Positions 20,304-29,839 are shown, counted from the stretch's first letter. The stretch is 64,000 bases of DNA from Polyangium spumosum (GCF_009649845.1 NZ_WJIE01000008.1:62001-126000), one strand, 5' to 3'. Numbers and translations: made by a program. The notes: generated from the letters alone by a model not told the origin.

Positions 20304-21764
20304 TCAGTGGAAGCGGTAGCCGACGCCGATGGGCAGGGCGATCGCGTAGCCGTTCCAGGTCTTCAGGAACGTGGGCCAGGCGCTCGCGACGAGTGAGCCG
20401 GTGGTGATGCTCTTGCCCTTGCCGAACTCGGCGAGCGCGAACGAGACCTCGGCCGAGGCGCCGAAGGAGAAGCCGAAGCCGGTCTCGTTTTCTGCGGGGA
20501 TCGTGCGGTTGAGCTGCAGCTCCACCTCGTCGCCGCCGTTGAGATCGACCCACTCGCTCGGGACCTCGCCGCGCGCGCCGTTGATGGTCGCGTTTTGCCC
20601 GCCGAACCCGACGACGAGGGTGCCGCCGACCCAGAGTCGATCGTTCACGCGCACGGAGAGCGCGGGGCCGACGAGCAGCGAGTAGCCACCCGTGACGAGG
20701 TAGCTGCCGAAGAAGCGGCCGCCGAGGTGCATCTTCTCGGTGAGCGCGTACCCGACGAACACCTGACCGCCGACGGGCACGCCGATGGCGGGATCCACCG
20801 TCGCGTAACATGCGCTCGCGTCGCACGCCTTGTACTCGGCAGCCTCGCCTCCGAGCGGGTAGGTGATGCGGTACTCGTAGGTGAGGGACGACAGCGCATC
20901 GACGGTGCCACCGCCGAAGAAGAGCTGCCCGCCGCCGAAGGCGCCGACGTCGACGACGAGGCGCTTCGCGCGGTGGATCGGGCCCTTGCCGTCGTCCGGC
21001 TCCTCGGGTTTGTCCTTGGGCTTCGTGTCGCCCGCGGCGCCGCCGCCACCGTCCGTGTTCACGTTCGTCGTCCCGCCCGCTTGACCGGCCGCGGCGCCGT
21101 CCTGCCCGGCGGGTTTGTCCGGGGCCTTGTCGGGCGTGGCCGCGGCGGCGCTGCCGTCCTCGGCGAGGGCGGGGACGACGACGGTCTTGCGCTCGGCTTT
21201 GCCCAGGTTGAGCGTGGTCTCAAAGGGCTTGCGGCCGGGCGCGGAGGCCACGATCTTGTGCTCGCCGGGATCGATGGGTCGGCCTTTGCCGAGCGCGCCG
21301 ACGTCGATCTTCTGTCCGTCGATCGCGATCTCGATGCCGGGCGTGTTCGCCGCGACGGTGACGGTCACGCGTGGCAGCTTCGGCTCGAGCGCCTTGCTGT
21401 TCGCGCGCGCGCGCGTCTCGATGTCCGCGCGTCCGGCCTTGCGGGCGTCCGTCTCGGCGTCGAGCATCTCGCCCCAGGCGGTCGCGAGTTTGCCCTGCTT
21501 CTCGTGGCAGAGCGCGAGATCGAGCAGCGTCGCGGGCGACGGCGCGAGCTTGTACGACTCGGCGATCTTGGGGCATGCCTCGTCGTACTTCTTCTCGGTG
21601 ACGAGCTTCTTGCCCTCTTTGAGCAGCGCCTCGGCGTCGGCCGCGCCGGCGCTCGCGAGGGGCGCGAGGCACGCCGTCGAGAGGGCCGAAAGGAAGAGGA
21701 AGAGGCGCGCGCGCCGCGAAGCGCGGGGGACGTGCACATGGTTCGGCTTGTCTGTCTGGGTCAT
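20304..21764 (-). CDS. Envelope protein: TPR, PEGA-like region, Ala/Gly linker and beta-barrel
   Basis: A 486-residue exported protein. Signal peptide at about 15-42 (ending PLASAGA). A TPR-like segment (KEGKKLVTEKKYDEACPKIAE) is followed by a PEGA-like beta domain (PGIEIAIDGQKIDVGALGKG, PGEHKIVASAPGRKPFE). Then comes an Ala/Asp/Pro/Lys linker (about 200-265), and from about 275 a Gly/Tyr-rich barrel-like region ending GVGYRFH. This combination is common in Polyangiales; its function is unknown. I chose the ATG at 21764; a TTG four codons upstream is possible. Confidence 0.65.
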   Translation of the reverse strand: MTQTDKPNHVHVPRASRRARLFLFLSALSTACLAPLASAGAADAEALLKEGKKLVTEKKYDEACPKIAESYKLAPSPATLLDLALCHEKQGKLATAWGEMLDAETDARKAGRADIETRARANSKALEPKLPRVTVTVAANTPGIEIAIDGQKIDVGALGKGRPIDPGEHKIVASAPGRKPFETTLNLGKAERKTVVVPALAEDGSAAAATPDKAPDKPAGQDGAAAGQAGGTTNVNTDGGGGAAGDTKPKDKPEEPDDGKGPIHRAKRLVVDVGAFGGGQLFFGGGTVDALSSLTYEYRITYPLGGEAAEYKACDASACYATVDPAIGVPVGGQVFVGYALTEKMHLGGRFFGSYLVTGGYSLLVGPALSVRVNDRLWVGGTLVVGFGGQNATINGARGEVPSEWVDLNGGDEVELQLNRTIPAENETGFGFSFGASAEVSFALAEFGKGKSITTGSLVASAWPTFLKTWNGYAIALPIGVGYRFH

Positions 21765-21817
21765 CGCGTGGTCCAAGGCAGGAGCCCGGAAAAGGAAAGC
21801 TACGAGCGAGGCAGGCT

Positions 21818-21876
21818 GGAAATCAATTTTTTCCTTCGTCCACGACGATCCGGGCCTCGCTCGAGACGCGTGGACG
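21818..21876. promoter_or_regulatory. Inverted repeats between the envelope protein and Ser/Thr kinase genes
   Basis: The 136 bp gap contains an A/T-rich small hairpin, GGAAA-N7-TTTCC (21818-21834), and a wide inverted repeat CGTCCACG (21837-21844)/CGTGGACG (21869-21876). They could form a terminator for the kinase gene or an operator for the gene at 21764. Confidence 0.25.
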
Positions 21877-21900
21877 CTCGGAAGGTGGGCTGGGTGAGGT

Positions 21901-23100
21901 TCAGCGGGAAATGAGGCCTCGCCACCAGGCGGTGGGCGCCTTGTCTTCCGGGGTGTTCGCCGGGTCGGGGCCCTCGAGCTCGTCGCTGAGGCCGGAGAAC
22001 GTCTCGCCTTCGAGATCCGAGCCGAGCGAGGACGGGGAGGCCACCGGGTTCGCGCCCGTGAGCTTGAAGAGGTCGGGCTGCAGGCTGTTCGGAGCGGCGT
22101 TGTCCTGCTGGGTGAGGGACTTGAACTCGAGCAGCATCAGGTCGAGCATCTCGCCGATCATCGCGAGCCCGTCCTTCCGGACGGCGGGCGCGCCCGCGGC
22201 GCCGAGGACGAGATCGGCGACCTCGTACTCGCTGACGGGCCTGCCGAAGCGATAGAGGAACCGCGTCAGATCGCGGCCGAAATCACGCGCGGTCTGGTAA
22301 CGGACGTCCCGATCGCGGGCGAGGGCCGTGCGGAGGATCTCCTCGAGCTCCCCGGGGACGTCGGCGTTGATGGGCTTGAGCGACGGGATGTTCGCGTCGC
22401 GCACGAGCTTGACGGTGCCGAGGTCGGTCTCGCCGAGGAAGAGGCGCCTCCCCGCGAGCATCTCCCAGAGGATGATGCCGGCGGCGAAGACGTCGACGCG
22501 TTTGTCGACGCCGAGCTCCATCACGGTCTCGGGCGCGAGGTACCCGAACTTGCCCTTGATCATGCCCGCGTCGCTGTTGGCGAGCTGGCTCGACGCCTTC
22601 GCGAGGCCGAAGTCCACGATCTTGCACTCACCGTGGCGCGTGATGAGCACGTTGGCCGGCGTGACGTCGCGGTGGACGATGTTGAGGTGCTCGCCGTCGG
22701 GCGTGTGGAGATCATGGGCGTAGGCGAGGCCCTGGCAGATCTTCGCGGCGATGAAGCACGCGCTCTCGACCGGCATCGGCTTGCCGACCTTCTTCTGGTA
22801 CTCGATCACCTGCTTCAAGTCGGCGCCGTCGACGTACTCCATGACGATGAAGTACGTGTTGTCACCGACGCCGATGTCGAAGACGCTCACGACGTTGGAG
22901 TGCGCGAGGCGGCCGGAGAGGCGGGCCTCGTCGAGGAACATGTCGATGAACTGCTCGTTCTTGCTGAGGTGCGGCAGGACGCGCTTGATCGCGACCTGCT
23001 TGCGGAAGCCCTCGATCCCTGCGCTCTCCGCGACGAACACCTCGGCCATACCGCCCGAGGCGAGCCGCTTGATGACCCGGTAACGCTGGTTCTCCGACAT
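21901..23100 (-). CDS. Soluble eukaryote-like Ser/Thr protein kinase
   Basis: A 399-residue kinase without membrane segment. The kinase domain (about 7-275) has the Gly-rich loop RLASGGMAEVFVAE, catalytic Lys in QVAIKRVL, HRDVTPANVL as catalytic loop, DFGLA as metal site, and GYLAPE in the activation segment. The C-terminal 120 residues are Ser/Pro/Asp-rich with no recognised domain. I placed the start at MSENQRYRVIKR (23100); upstream open frame shows no kinase similarity. The second kinase gene lies 79 bp upstream on the same strand. Confidence 0.9.
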   Translation of the reverse strand: MSENQRYRVIKRLASGGMAEVFVAESAGIEGFRKQVAIKRVLPHLSKNEQFIDMFLDEARLSGRLAHSNVVSVFDIGVGDNTYFIVMEYVDGADLKQVIEYQKKVGKPMPVESACFIAAKICQGLAYAHDLHTPDGEHLNIVHRDVTPANVLITRHGECKIVDFGLAKASSQLANSDAGMIKGKFGYLAPETVMELGVDKRVDVFAAGIILWEMLAGRRLFLGETDLGTVKLVRDANIPSLKPINADVPGELEEILRTALARDRDVRYQTARDFGRDLTRFLYRFGRPVSEYEVADLVLGAAGAPAVRKDGLAMIGEMLDLMLLEFKSLTQQDNAAPNSLQPDLFKLTGANPVASPSSLGSDLEGETFSGLSDELEGPDPANTPEDKAPTAWWRGLISR

Positions 23101-23179
23101 CGATGGTTCCTCGTGACCCCCGCGCCTCCGAGAGTGTAACCGCTCGTCACGCCGATGTGATGTTTTTGTCCCTCGCGAC

Positions 23180-25315
23180 TCAGGGGACGAGGTCGACCGC
23201 GAGGACGTAGGCTTCGAGCCCACCCGACTGCACCCGCGGCGCTTCGGCCATCCAGGGATCACGCGCGAGCCGCACGCGCACGCAACGCGGCGTGCCTTCC
23301 TCGTAGGCGATCGCGGGGCCGATCCACGGAGAGCGCGCATCTTCCTGGGAGAGCGCACCCTCGCCCGTGGTGTGCACGCGGACCCTCGTGTCGATCTCCC
23401 GACCTCGCATCGTCGTGACCTCCAGCACCGAGCCCGCGTCTCGCACGACGTCACGCGCCGTCCAGCGGATCACCTTGCCGTTCGCGCCCGCGCCCACGCA
23501 ATACGTGTCCTGATCCTCGATCCAGCCGAGCGCGCCCGTCCATGATTCGCCCGGCTCGATCGGCGTGGCCGAGGGGAGCTCGTCGTTTGGCTCGATCTCG
23601 TGCGACGACGGCTGCTCGGCGAGCGCCACGGTGACGCTGTAGCTGTCGGACACGTTCTCGTGCACGAAGGGGATCCTCCGCTCGCCGCGCGGATCCAGGT
23701 CTTGCAGCACGGAGGCGTAGTACCGGCCCGGCTCGATGCGCAGGCGCGGGATCGAGAGATCACGCCCCGGCCGGCCCACGCAATACTGCGCGATCGGCGC
23801 GTGGAAGCCCTGCCGGTAGAGCAGCGTGCAGGTCTCCATGTTCGGCAGCGCCGTGACCACGAGCCGCGCGATCCGCGGCGCATCCACCGCGCCCTTCGGG
23901 ACCTCGAAAGCGTAGAAGTCACGATCGCTGCGCTGCGCGTCGATCCGCTTGCCGAGGAGCCCCGACGCCGACACCCCGAGCGGGAGCTCGGTCGCGTTCG
24001 CGGGCGTGTCGTTTGGCTCGATCTCCACCCCCGCGAAGCGCGGCGCCGCGCGTCGCCACATCACGAAGAGCCCCGCGCCCGCGAAGGCGAGGAGCAAGAG
24101 GCTCGACGCGAACCAGGCCAGGTGCCTCCGGCTCCTGAGCTTGCGCTCGTACGCCTCGACCTCGTCGCGGCTCGCGATCTCGCCCGGATCCGGCGCGGCC
24201 TCCGCCAGCGCCGCGCGCGTGAGCTTCCGGAGCGCGCTCGCGTCGAGCAGCGCCTCGACGTCCTCGGTCCCGAGCTTGCGGAGCTCCGCCGCGATCGCGG
24301 CTTGTAGCTCGTCCGCGCTCTGCCATCGCGCCGCGGGCTCTTTCTCGAGCGCGCGCAGCACGATGGCGTCGACCCCGGGCGGGACGCCACGCGAGGGCGC
24401 GCGGGCCGAGGGCGCGACCGCCTTCTCCGTCACGTGCTTGACCAGGATGCTCGCCGAGGTCTTCGCGTGGAACGGGTAGTGGCCGGTGAGCGCGTGGAAG
24501 AGGAGCACGCCGACGGCGTAGAGATCGGCGCGATGATCGACCGGGTCGCCGCGGATGAGCTCGGGCGCGAGGAAGTACGGCGTGCCGATGAGCTGATCGC
24601 GGCGCGTCACCTCGCCGCCCGCGCTCGCGTCGGCCTCTTCGCGGAGCTTCGCGATGCCGAAGTCGAGCACCTTGGCGATGTCGGTGCCGCCCTCCGTCGT
24701 CGTGATCATCACGTTCTGCGGCTTGACGTCGCGGTGCACGATGCCTTTGCCGTGCGCCTCGCCGAGCGAGCTCAGGATCTGCAGGACGATCTTGCCAAGG
24801 CGCGCGAACGGCATGGGGCCACCCTCGGCGAGCACCGCGGCGAGATCGCGGCCCGTCACGAGCTCCATCACGATGTACGTGAGGCCCGCGTCGACGCCGT
24901 AGTCGAAGACGTGCACGGTGCTCGGGCTCGCGAGGCGCGAGACGGTGAGCGCCTCGCGCTTGAAGCGACGCACGACCTCGGGGCTCGTGCTGAGCTCGCC
25001 CGCGAGCAGCTTCATCGCGAGCAGCTTGCCGAGGTGGACGTGCTCGACCTTGTAGACCACGCCCATGCCGCCGCGGCCGATCGGCGTGAGGATGCGGTAG
25101 CGGCCCGCGACGACGAGGCCGATGAGCGGATCGGCGAGGTGCGCGCTCTCCGCGTCGTCGAGGGGCATGGAGAGCGCGAGGGCCGCGATGCGCGAGGTCG
25201 GCTGCGGCGTCTCCGCGGGCGCGGCCGCGTCGAGCTCCGGCGCGAGGTCCGTCGCGAGCGCCGTGGTCTCGGCGTCGGGAGCGGTGTCGCCAGGCTCGTC
25301 CTCGCCGATCGTCAT
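23180..25315 (-). CDS. Transmembrane Ser/Thr protein kinase with PPC-like outer domain
   Basis: A 711-residue receptor-type kinase. An acidic Ala/Pro leader (1-70) is followed by a complete kinase domain: IGRGGMGVVYKVEH, AMKLL, IVHRDVKPQNVM, LDFGIAKL, GTPYFLAPE. A single membrane helix lies at about 415-437 (LAWFASSLLLLAFAGAGLFV). The outer part has two PPC-like segments that begin with the family pattern EPNDTPANATELP and EPNDELPSATPIEPG and carry D-x-D-x-Y strands. PPC domains are beta-sandwiches used for binding, so this could be the sensor part. The ATPase/SIR2 genes lie just upstream on the same strand. Confidence 0.9.
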   Translation of the reverse strand: MTIGEDEPGDTAPDAETTALATDLAPELDAAAPAETPQPTSRIAALALSMPLDDAESAHLADPLIGLVVAGRYRILTPIGRGGMGVVYKVEHVHLGKLLAMKLLAGELSTSPEVVRRFKREALTVSRLASPSTVHVFDYGVDAGLTYIVMELVTGRDLAAVLAEGGPMPFARLGKIVLQILSSLGEAHGKGIVHRDVKPQNVMITTTEGGTDIAKVLDFGIAKLREEADASAGGEVTRRDQLIGTPYFLAPELIRGDPVDHRADLYAVGVLLFHALTGHYPFHAKTSASILVKHVTEKAVAPSARAPSRGVPPGVDAIVLRALEKEPAARWQSADELQAAIAAELRKLGTEDVEALLDASALRKLTRAALAEAAPDPGEIASRDEVEAYERKLRSRRHLAWFASSLLLLAFAGAGLFVMWRRAAPRFAGVEIEPNDTPANATELPLGVSASGLLGKRIDAQRSDRDFYAFEVPKGAVDAPRIARLVVTALPNMETCTLLYRQGFHAPIAQYCVGRPGRDLSIPRLRIEPGRYYASVLQDLDPRGERRIPFVHENVSDSYSVTVALAEQPSSHEIEPNDELPSATPIEPGESWTGALGWIEDQDTYCVGAGANGKVIRWTARDVVRDAGSVLEVTTMRGREIDTRVRVHTTGEGALSQEDARSPWIGPAIAYEEGTPRCVRVRLARDPWMAEAPRVQSGGLEAYVLAVDLVP

Positions 25316-25358
25316 GAACGCGCGCCGATTGTGCCCGACGGACCTCCGCGCTGGAAGC

Positions 25359-26312
25359 TCAGATCCACGCGCCCCTGAGCCGCTCGGCCGCCGCGAGCAC
25401 GTGCGCCGCGGTGATCGGCTGTCGCAGCGGAGGCCGGAGCTTCTCCACGATCTCGCGCGCGAGGACGTTCACGACCCACGGGTGCCCGCCCGAGATCGCG
25501 GCGATGTGCGCCACGGCCTCGTTCTGGAACGGCTGCCCCGTCTCCTCCGTGTGCTCCGCGCAGAGCGCGGCCACCTGCGCGGCCGTGAAATCGGGCAGGC
25601 GGAGCGCCGTCACCGCGCCGGGATCCAGCAGCTCCACGGCCGCGGCGCGCACCTCCTCGGAGCCCGAGAGCACGACCGACCACGGCGCCGCGCGGGGCCG
25701 GGCCTCGTACGTCGCGCGGAGCTGCACGAGCAGGCTCGCGCGGGCCTCGCGGGGCAGGAGGTCCACGTCGTCGAGCAAGAGGACCAGCGGCCGAGGGCAC
25801 GCCCGCGCCCACGCCGAGAGCACGACGCCCGCGAACCGCACGTCGTACGAAGGTGGCCACGGCGGAGGCCGCAGCTCGGCCGGGAGCTGCTCCACGGCCG
25901 CCTGCGTGATCTCCTCGAGCAGCGCCCGCTCCGCCGGAGCCCCCTCCGAGGCGCCACGCTTCGGCCGGCACGACGCCCGCACCACGGCCCACGCCCCGCT
26001 CTCCGCGAGCCCGGCCGAGAGCCCCCGCAGCCACGTCGTCCGCCCATGCAGCCGCGGCGCGTGCACCACCACGTACGCCCCACGCGCCACCAGGCCCGGC
26101 ACCTCCGCGAGCCGCGCGCCGGCCGGTAGCATGTAATGCAGATCGCTGTGGCAAGGACCCACCACGTTGAACCTGCGTCGGTGCCGGTGCGCGCGCAGGA
26201 ACCCCGAATTGCGGGCCCTGTCGTGCCCTCGGTGTACTTTGGAATTTCGGTCATGATCGATGGCTGGTTCACCGAACCAACCTTGCCCGTGTTGCCTCGT
26301 CGTCGTGCTCAC
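25359..26312 (-). CDS. AAA/Orc-like P-loop ATPase with altered Walker A
   Basis: A protein of up to 317 residues. The core begins with RRFNVVGPCHSDLHYML, a typical entry to a family of stand-alone AAA-type ATPases. The P-loop reads HAPRLHGRTTWL, so the usual GKT/S Lys is Arg. Walker B is intact (LVLLLDDVDLL), followed by a sensor-like VVLSGSEE. A helical lid-like segment (GHPWVVNVLAREIVEKL) ends the protein. The start is unclear: GTG at 26312 keeps the whole conserved segment but adds about 45 basic, low-similarity residues, while GTG at 26165 cuts into it. It lies between the SIR2-like gene (49 bp) and the kinase gene (43 bp) on one strand. Confidence 0.7.
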   Translation of the reverse strand: MSTTTRQHGQGWFGEPAIDHDRNSKVHRGHDRARNSGFLRAHRHRRRFNVVGPCHSDLHYMLPAGARLAEVPGLVARGAYVVVHAPRLHGRTTWLRGLSAGLAESGAWAVVRASCRPKRGASEGAPAERALLEEITQAAVEQLPAELRPPPWPPSYDVRFAGVVLSAWARACPRPLVLLLDDVDLLPREARASLLVQLRATYEARPRAAPWSVVLSGSEEVRAAAVELLDPGAVTALRLPDFTAAQVAALCAEHTEETGQPFQNEAVAHIAAISGGHPWVVNVLAREIVEKLRPPLRQPITAAHVLAAAERLRGAWI

Positions 26313-26361
26313 GACGAGGAATGTCTCCAGGCGGGGCCCGTTCGAAGTTTTTCTGGGCCGC

Positions 26362-27198
26362 TCAGGCGACGCCGAGGGACCGTGCGATCGGGAGGAGCAC
26401 CTCGCCCGTGAAGTCCCGCGTCGAGCGCGGGACCCAGGCGACGCCGAGCCGCTCGAGCAGGCTTTGACGCGCGCGCTCGATGTGCGGCGTGACGAGCAGG
26501 GAGCGCGGTCGAGGGAGGTGCGGCTCCTCGCCGTTCGCGCCCGCCATCCGCTCGAGCTCTTGCCAGAGAGGAGACTCGTCGAGCCGGGTCCCGACGAAGA
26601 CGAACGGCTGCTCGCAAAAATCGTGGACGAGCGCGGCGTAGTGGGGATCTTTCTCCGTCGCGAGGCGCGCGCCGTACTGCGTCGTGGAGAAGGTCACGCC
26701 ACGCGCGCCGCTGCGCACGTGTCCGTTGAGGTGCACGACCTCCAGCCGGGAGGAGGCGGGGACCTCGTCCGGCGGCGGATCCCCCGCGAGGGCCGCGCGG
26801 ATCACGAGGGGCCGCGGCAGGTCGAACCGAGCCGCCGCGGCCGACGCGAGGTCGTCCACGTTCAGCGTGTAGATGCGGCGCCAGGGCAGGGCGAACCAGA
26901 CCCGGTAAAACGCCGGCAGCCGCGCCGCGTCGACCGTGAGCCGCCGCCGGAGCAGCGCCTCGAGCTCGTCGGGGGCCTCGGTCAAGGCGTGCTGGAAGAG
27001 GTCCGAGAGGGCGCTGCCATCGCGGCGTTCCCCGGGGAAGCAGATCTGCCAGAGCTCGTCGGCGAGCTCGGGCCCGCTCGGGATCGGGCTGCCGTCGTGC
27101 GCCTTGGCGTCGACGGAGAAGCCGGCGCCCGTGAACAGGACCACCCGCCCGGCCGCGAGCTGCCGGCCGAGATCGCTCGTGATGTCCCCCTCTGCCAT
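26362..27198 (-). CDS. SIR2-like NAD-binding protein
   Basis: A 278-residue SIR2_2-type protein. The NAD-binding motif is VVLFTGAGFS (about 19-28), followed by TLNVDD (111-116), a His in VVHLNGHV (160) and FVFVGTRLDESPLW (199-212), all in family order. SIR2-like proteins of this kind are often NADases in phage defence, or uncharacterised partners of ATPases. True protein deacetylases usually have a zinc ribbon, which is absent here. It is followed after 49 bp by the P-loop ATPase gene, a suggestive pair. The catalytic Asn, Asp and His appear to be kept, so NAD cleavage is plausible but unproven. Confidence 0.8.
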   Translation of the reverse strand: MAEGDITSDLGRQLAAGRVVLFTGAGFSVDAKAHDGSPIPSGPELADELWQICFPGERRDGSALSDLFQHALTEAPDELEALLRRRLTVDAARLPAFYRVWFALPWRRIYTLNVDDLASAAAARFDLPRPLVIRAALAGDPPPDEVPASSRLEVVHLNGHVRSGARGVTFSTTQYGARLATEKDPHYAALVHDFCEQPFVFVGTRLDESPLWQELERMAGANGEEPHLPRPRSLLVTPHIERARQSLLERLGVAWVPRSTRDFTGEVLLPIARSLGVA

Positions 27199-27244
27199 GC
27201 GGCGATCCCTCGGGCCGCGCCGCCCGACGTCGAGCCCGCCGCGG

Positions 27245-27625
27245 TCAGCGCGGGCTGGGCAGCCGTCCGAGGTGCATCCCGACGAACCCGGCGCAGAGGC
27301 AGCCGACGAGCGTCGCCGCGCCGTACGTCGCTGCGAGGCGGGTCTGTCCGTTCTGCGCGTACTGGACGAGCTCCAGGTTGAACGTGGAGTACGTCGTGAA
27401 CCCGCCCATGAACCCCGCCCCGAGCGCCATCTGCAGCGTGGGGGAGAGCCAGGTGACGCTCCGGGAGAGCTGGAACAGCAGCGCGAGCAGAAACGAGCCT
27501 GCGATGTTGACGGCGAGGGTCCCGTACGGGAACGCGGGGCCGTATCGCTGCAGGGACCAGGTCGTCACGAGGAACCGCGCCCCCGAGCCGAGCGCGCCGC
27601 CGACGCAGACCCAGACGAGCTTCAT
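27245..27625 (-). CDS. crcB: Fluoride channel CrcB/Fluc
   Basis: A 126-residue, four-helix membrane protein with the family motifs VGGALGSGARF, NIAGSFLLALLF and GFMGGFTTYSTFNLE. CrcB dimers export fluoride and protect the cell from it. I chose the ATG at 27625; a GTG two codons upstream is possible. I looked for a fluoride riboswitch between it and the divergent kup gene and could not support one. It is first in a minus-strand run leading to the SIR2-like gene 46 bp away. Confidence 0.93.
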   Translation of the reverse strand: MKLVWVCVGGALGSGARFLVTTWSLQRYGPAFPYGTLAVNIAGSFLLALLFQLSRSVTWLSPTLQMALGAGFMGGFTTYSTFNLELVQYAQNGQTRLAATYGAATLVGCLCAGFVGMHLGRLPSPR

Positions 27626-27753
27626 GACCACGGGCGCGCGCGCCTCCGAGCCGGCATCCCTCTACAGAAGAGCACACCGTCGTCGTGGTCAAGCCTTCGT
27701 GAGGGGGGCGGGCGCCTCGCCTCTCCGGCGGGATGCGGTAGCATCCGCGCGCC

Positions 27754-29700
27754 ATGACGGAAGACCAAGCGGGGACGCTCCCCTCCACCCCGCCACCCGC
27801 GAGCGCGGCGCCACACGCCGCGGCCCCGCACGGCGCCACGAGCCCTGGCGCGCGATGGGCCCTGCTCCTCGGCGCCCTCGGCGTCGTCTTCGGCGACATC
27901 GGAACGAGCCCGCTCTACGCGATCAAGGAGTGCTTCAGCCCGGCGAGCCCGCATCGGGTCCTGCCCACGCCCGACAACATCCTCGGCATCCTCTCGCTCG
28001 TCTTCTGGTCGCTCTTGATGGTCGTGACGGTGAAGTATCTCACGTTCGTCCTGAAGGCTGACAACCAGGGTTCGGGCGGCATCCTGGCGCTGCTCGCGCT
28101 CGTGCCGACCCGCAAGGGCCCGGGGACGGGGCTGCTCGTCTTGCTCGTGCTGCTCGGGGCGTCGCTCCTTTATGGCGAGGGCGTCATCACGCCCGCCATT
28201 TCGGTGCTCTCGGCCATGGAGGGCCTGGAGATCGTTTACGAGCCCTTGAAGCCCGCCGTCGTGCCGCTCACGGTGCTCATCCTCGTCGCGCTTTTCCTCG
28301 TGCAAAAGCGCGGCACCGGGGGCATCGGGAGCGTCTTCGGGACGGTCACGCTGATCTGGTTCGTGACCATCGCGGCGCTCGGGGCCCGGTGGATCGTGGC
28401 GAACCCGAGCGTGCTCGCGGCCGTGGATCCGCGGAACGCCGTACGGTTTTTCCTGGAACACAAGAGCCACGGCTTCCTCTTGCTCGGCGCGGTGGTCCTC
28501 TGCATCACGGGCTGCGAGGCGCTTTATGCGGACATGGGCCATTTCGGGCGCGGGCCCATTCGCCGGGTCTGGTTCGTGGTCGTGTGGCCCGCGCTCCTGC
28601 TCAATTATTTCGGCCAGGGCGCGTATCTGCTCCAGCACCCCGAGGGCGCGACGAACCCCTTTTATGCCCTCGCCCCCTCCTGGGCCCGCGGTCCGACGGT
28701 CGCGATCGCCACGGCGGCCACGATCGTCGCCTCGCAGGCGCTCATCTCGGGGGCGTTCTCCCTCACGCAGCAGGCGGTTCAGCTCGGCTACTTCCCGCGC
28801 GTGACGATCGTGCATACCTCGAAGGACACCGAGGGGCAGATCTACATCCCCGAGATCAACCGCGCCCTGCTCGTCGCGTGTATCACGCTCGTCCTCATGT
28901 TCCGCTCGTCGACCTCGCTCGCGGCGGCGTACGGCATCGCGGTCACGGCGACGATGACCATCACGACGATGGTCTATTTCGTGGTCGTCACGCAGCGCTG
29001 GGGCTGGCCGCTCTGGAAGGCGCTCCCGCCCGTCGCCGTCTTCCTCGCCATCGACGTCTCGTTTTTCACGGCAAACGCGGCCAAGTTCTTCCACGGCGGC
29101 TGGTTCCCCGTGGCGCTCGCGGCCGTGCTCTTCACGGTCATGACGACGTGGAAATCGGGCCGCAGGATCCTCGCCGAGTCCTTCAAGGAGGGCGTGCTGC
29201 CGCTCGAGCTCTTCCTCGAGGACGTCGAGCGCACGAAGCCCCACCGCGTCCGCGGCACGGCTGTCTTCATGGCCTCGAACCCGAACGGCACGCCGCCCGT
29301 CCTGCTCCACCATTTCAAGCACAACCAGGTCCTGCACGAGCAGGTCGTGCTCCTCTCCATCATGAACGAGCGGGTCCCCGAGATCCCGCCCGAGGCGCGC
29401 CTCTCCGTCGAGCACAAGGGCCACGGGTTTTACCGGGTCACGGCCCGTTACGGCTTCATGCAGACGCCGCACGTGCCGAGCCTGCTCGCCGCCTGCGAGG
29501 AGCACGGCCTCTCGATCGAGCTCGGGCGCGCGAGTTATTACCTCGGCCGCGAGACGCTCTTGCCGACGGGCCGCTCCAAGATGTGGAAATGGCGCAAGGA
29601 CCTCTTCGCCTTCATTTCCCGCAACGCCCGCCCCGCCACGGCGTATTTCGGCCTGCCCCCGGGCCGCGTGGTGGAGCTCGGAATGCAGATCGATCTCTGA
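27754..29700 (+). CDS. kup: Kup-type potassium uptake transporter
   Basis: A 648-residue KUP/HAK/KT transporter. After an Ala/Pro leader of about 30 residues come the family signatures GVVFGDIGTSPLYAIKE, KADNQGSGGILALLAL and YGEGVITPAISVLSAMEG, about twelve hydrophobic segments to residue 460, and a C-terminal cytoplasmic domain. It imports K+ probably with H+. It is divergent from crcB and followed by a hairpin 21 nt after the stop. Confidence 0.95.
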   Translation: MTEDQAGTLPSTPPPASAAPHAAAPHGATSPGARWALLLGALGVVFGDIGTSPLYAIKECFSPASPHRVLPTPDNILGILSLVFWSLLMVVTVKYLTFVLKADNQGSGGILALLALVPTRKGPGTGLLVLLVLLGASLLYGEGVITPAISVLSAMEGLEIVYEPLKPAVVPLTVLILVALFLVQKRGTGGIGSVFGTVTLIWFVTIAALGARWIVANPSVLAAVDPRNAVRFFLEHKSHGFLLLGAVVLCITGCEALYADMGHFGRGPIRRVWFVVVWPALLLNYFGQGAYLLQHPEGATNPFYALAPSWARGPTVAIATAATIVASQALISGAFSLTQQAVQLGYFPRVTIVHTSKDTEGQIYIPEINRALLVACITLVLMFRSSTSLAAAYGIAVTATMTITTMVYFVVVTQRWGWPLWKALPPVAVFLAIDVSFFTANAAKFFHGGWFPVALAAVLFTVMTTWKSGRRILAESFKEGVLPLELFLEDVERTKPHRVRGTAVFMASNPNGTPPVLLHHFKHNQVLHEQVVLLSIMNERVPEIPPEARLSVEHKGHGFYRVTARYGFMQTPHVPSLLAACEEHGLSIELGRASYYLGRETLLPTGRSKMWKWRKDLFAFISRNARPATAYFGLPPGRVVELGMQIDL

Positions 29701-29720
29701 ACCCGAACACGCCTCGGCGT

Positions 29721-29742
29721 TCGAGCGGGGCGAGCCGCTCGA
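29721..29742 (+). terminator. Stem-loop after kup
   Basis: A perfect 8 bp stem TCGAGCGG/CCGCTCGA with a 6 nt loop, starting 21 nt after the kup stop. No T tract follows. Confidence 0.45.
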
Positions 29743-29839
29743 GCGTGCGCTCCGCGTCGAGACCGTGATGCGATCGTGAGCCGTTGCGTCGGCGGGGTCC
29801 TTGCCCGATGCCCCGATACGGGATCGGGAGGCGCGGATC

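Noticed and set aside
26362-27198. Sirtuin protein deacetylase
   Set aside because: The zinc-ribbon cysteines of sirtuin deacetylases are absent; the SIR2_2-type NAD-binding pattern fits better.
27626-27753. Fluoride riboswitch before crcB
   Set aside because: I could not find the conserved pseudoknot segments in the 128 bp divergent gap; only scattered GATGC-type matches.
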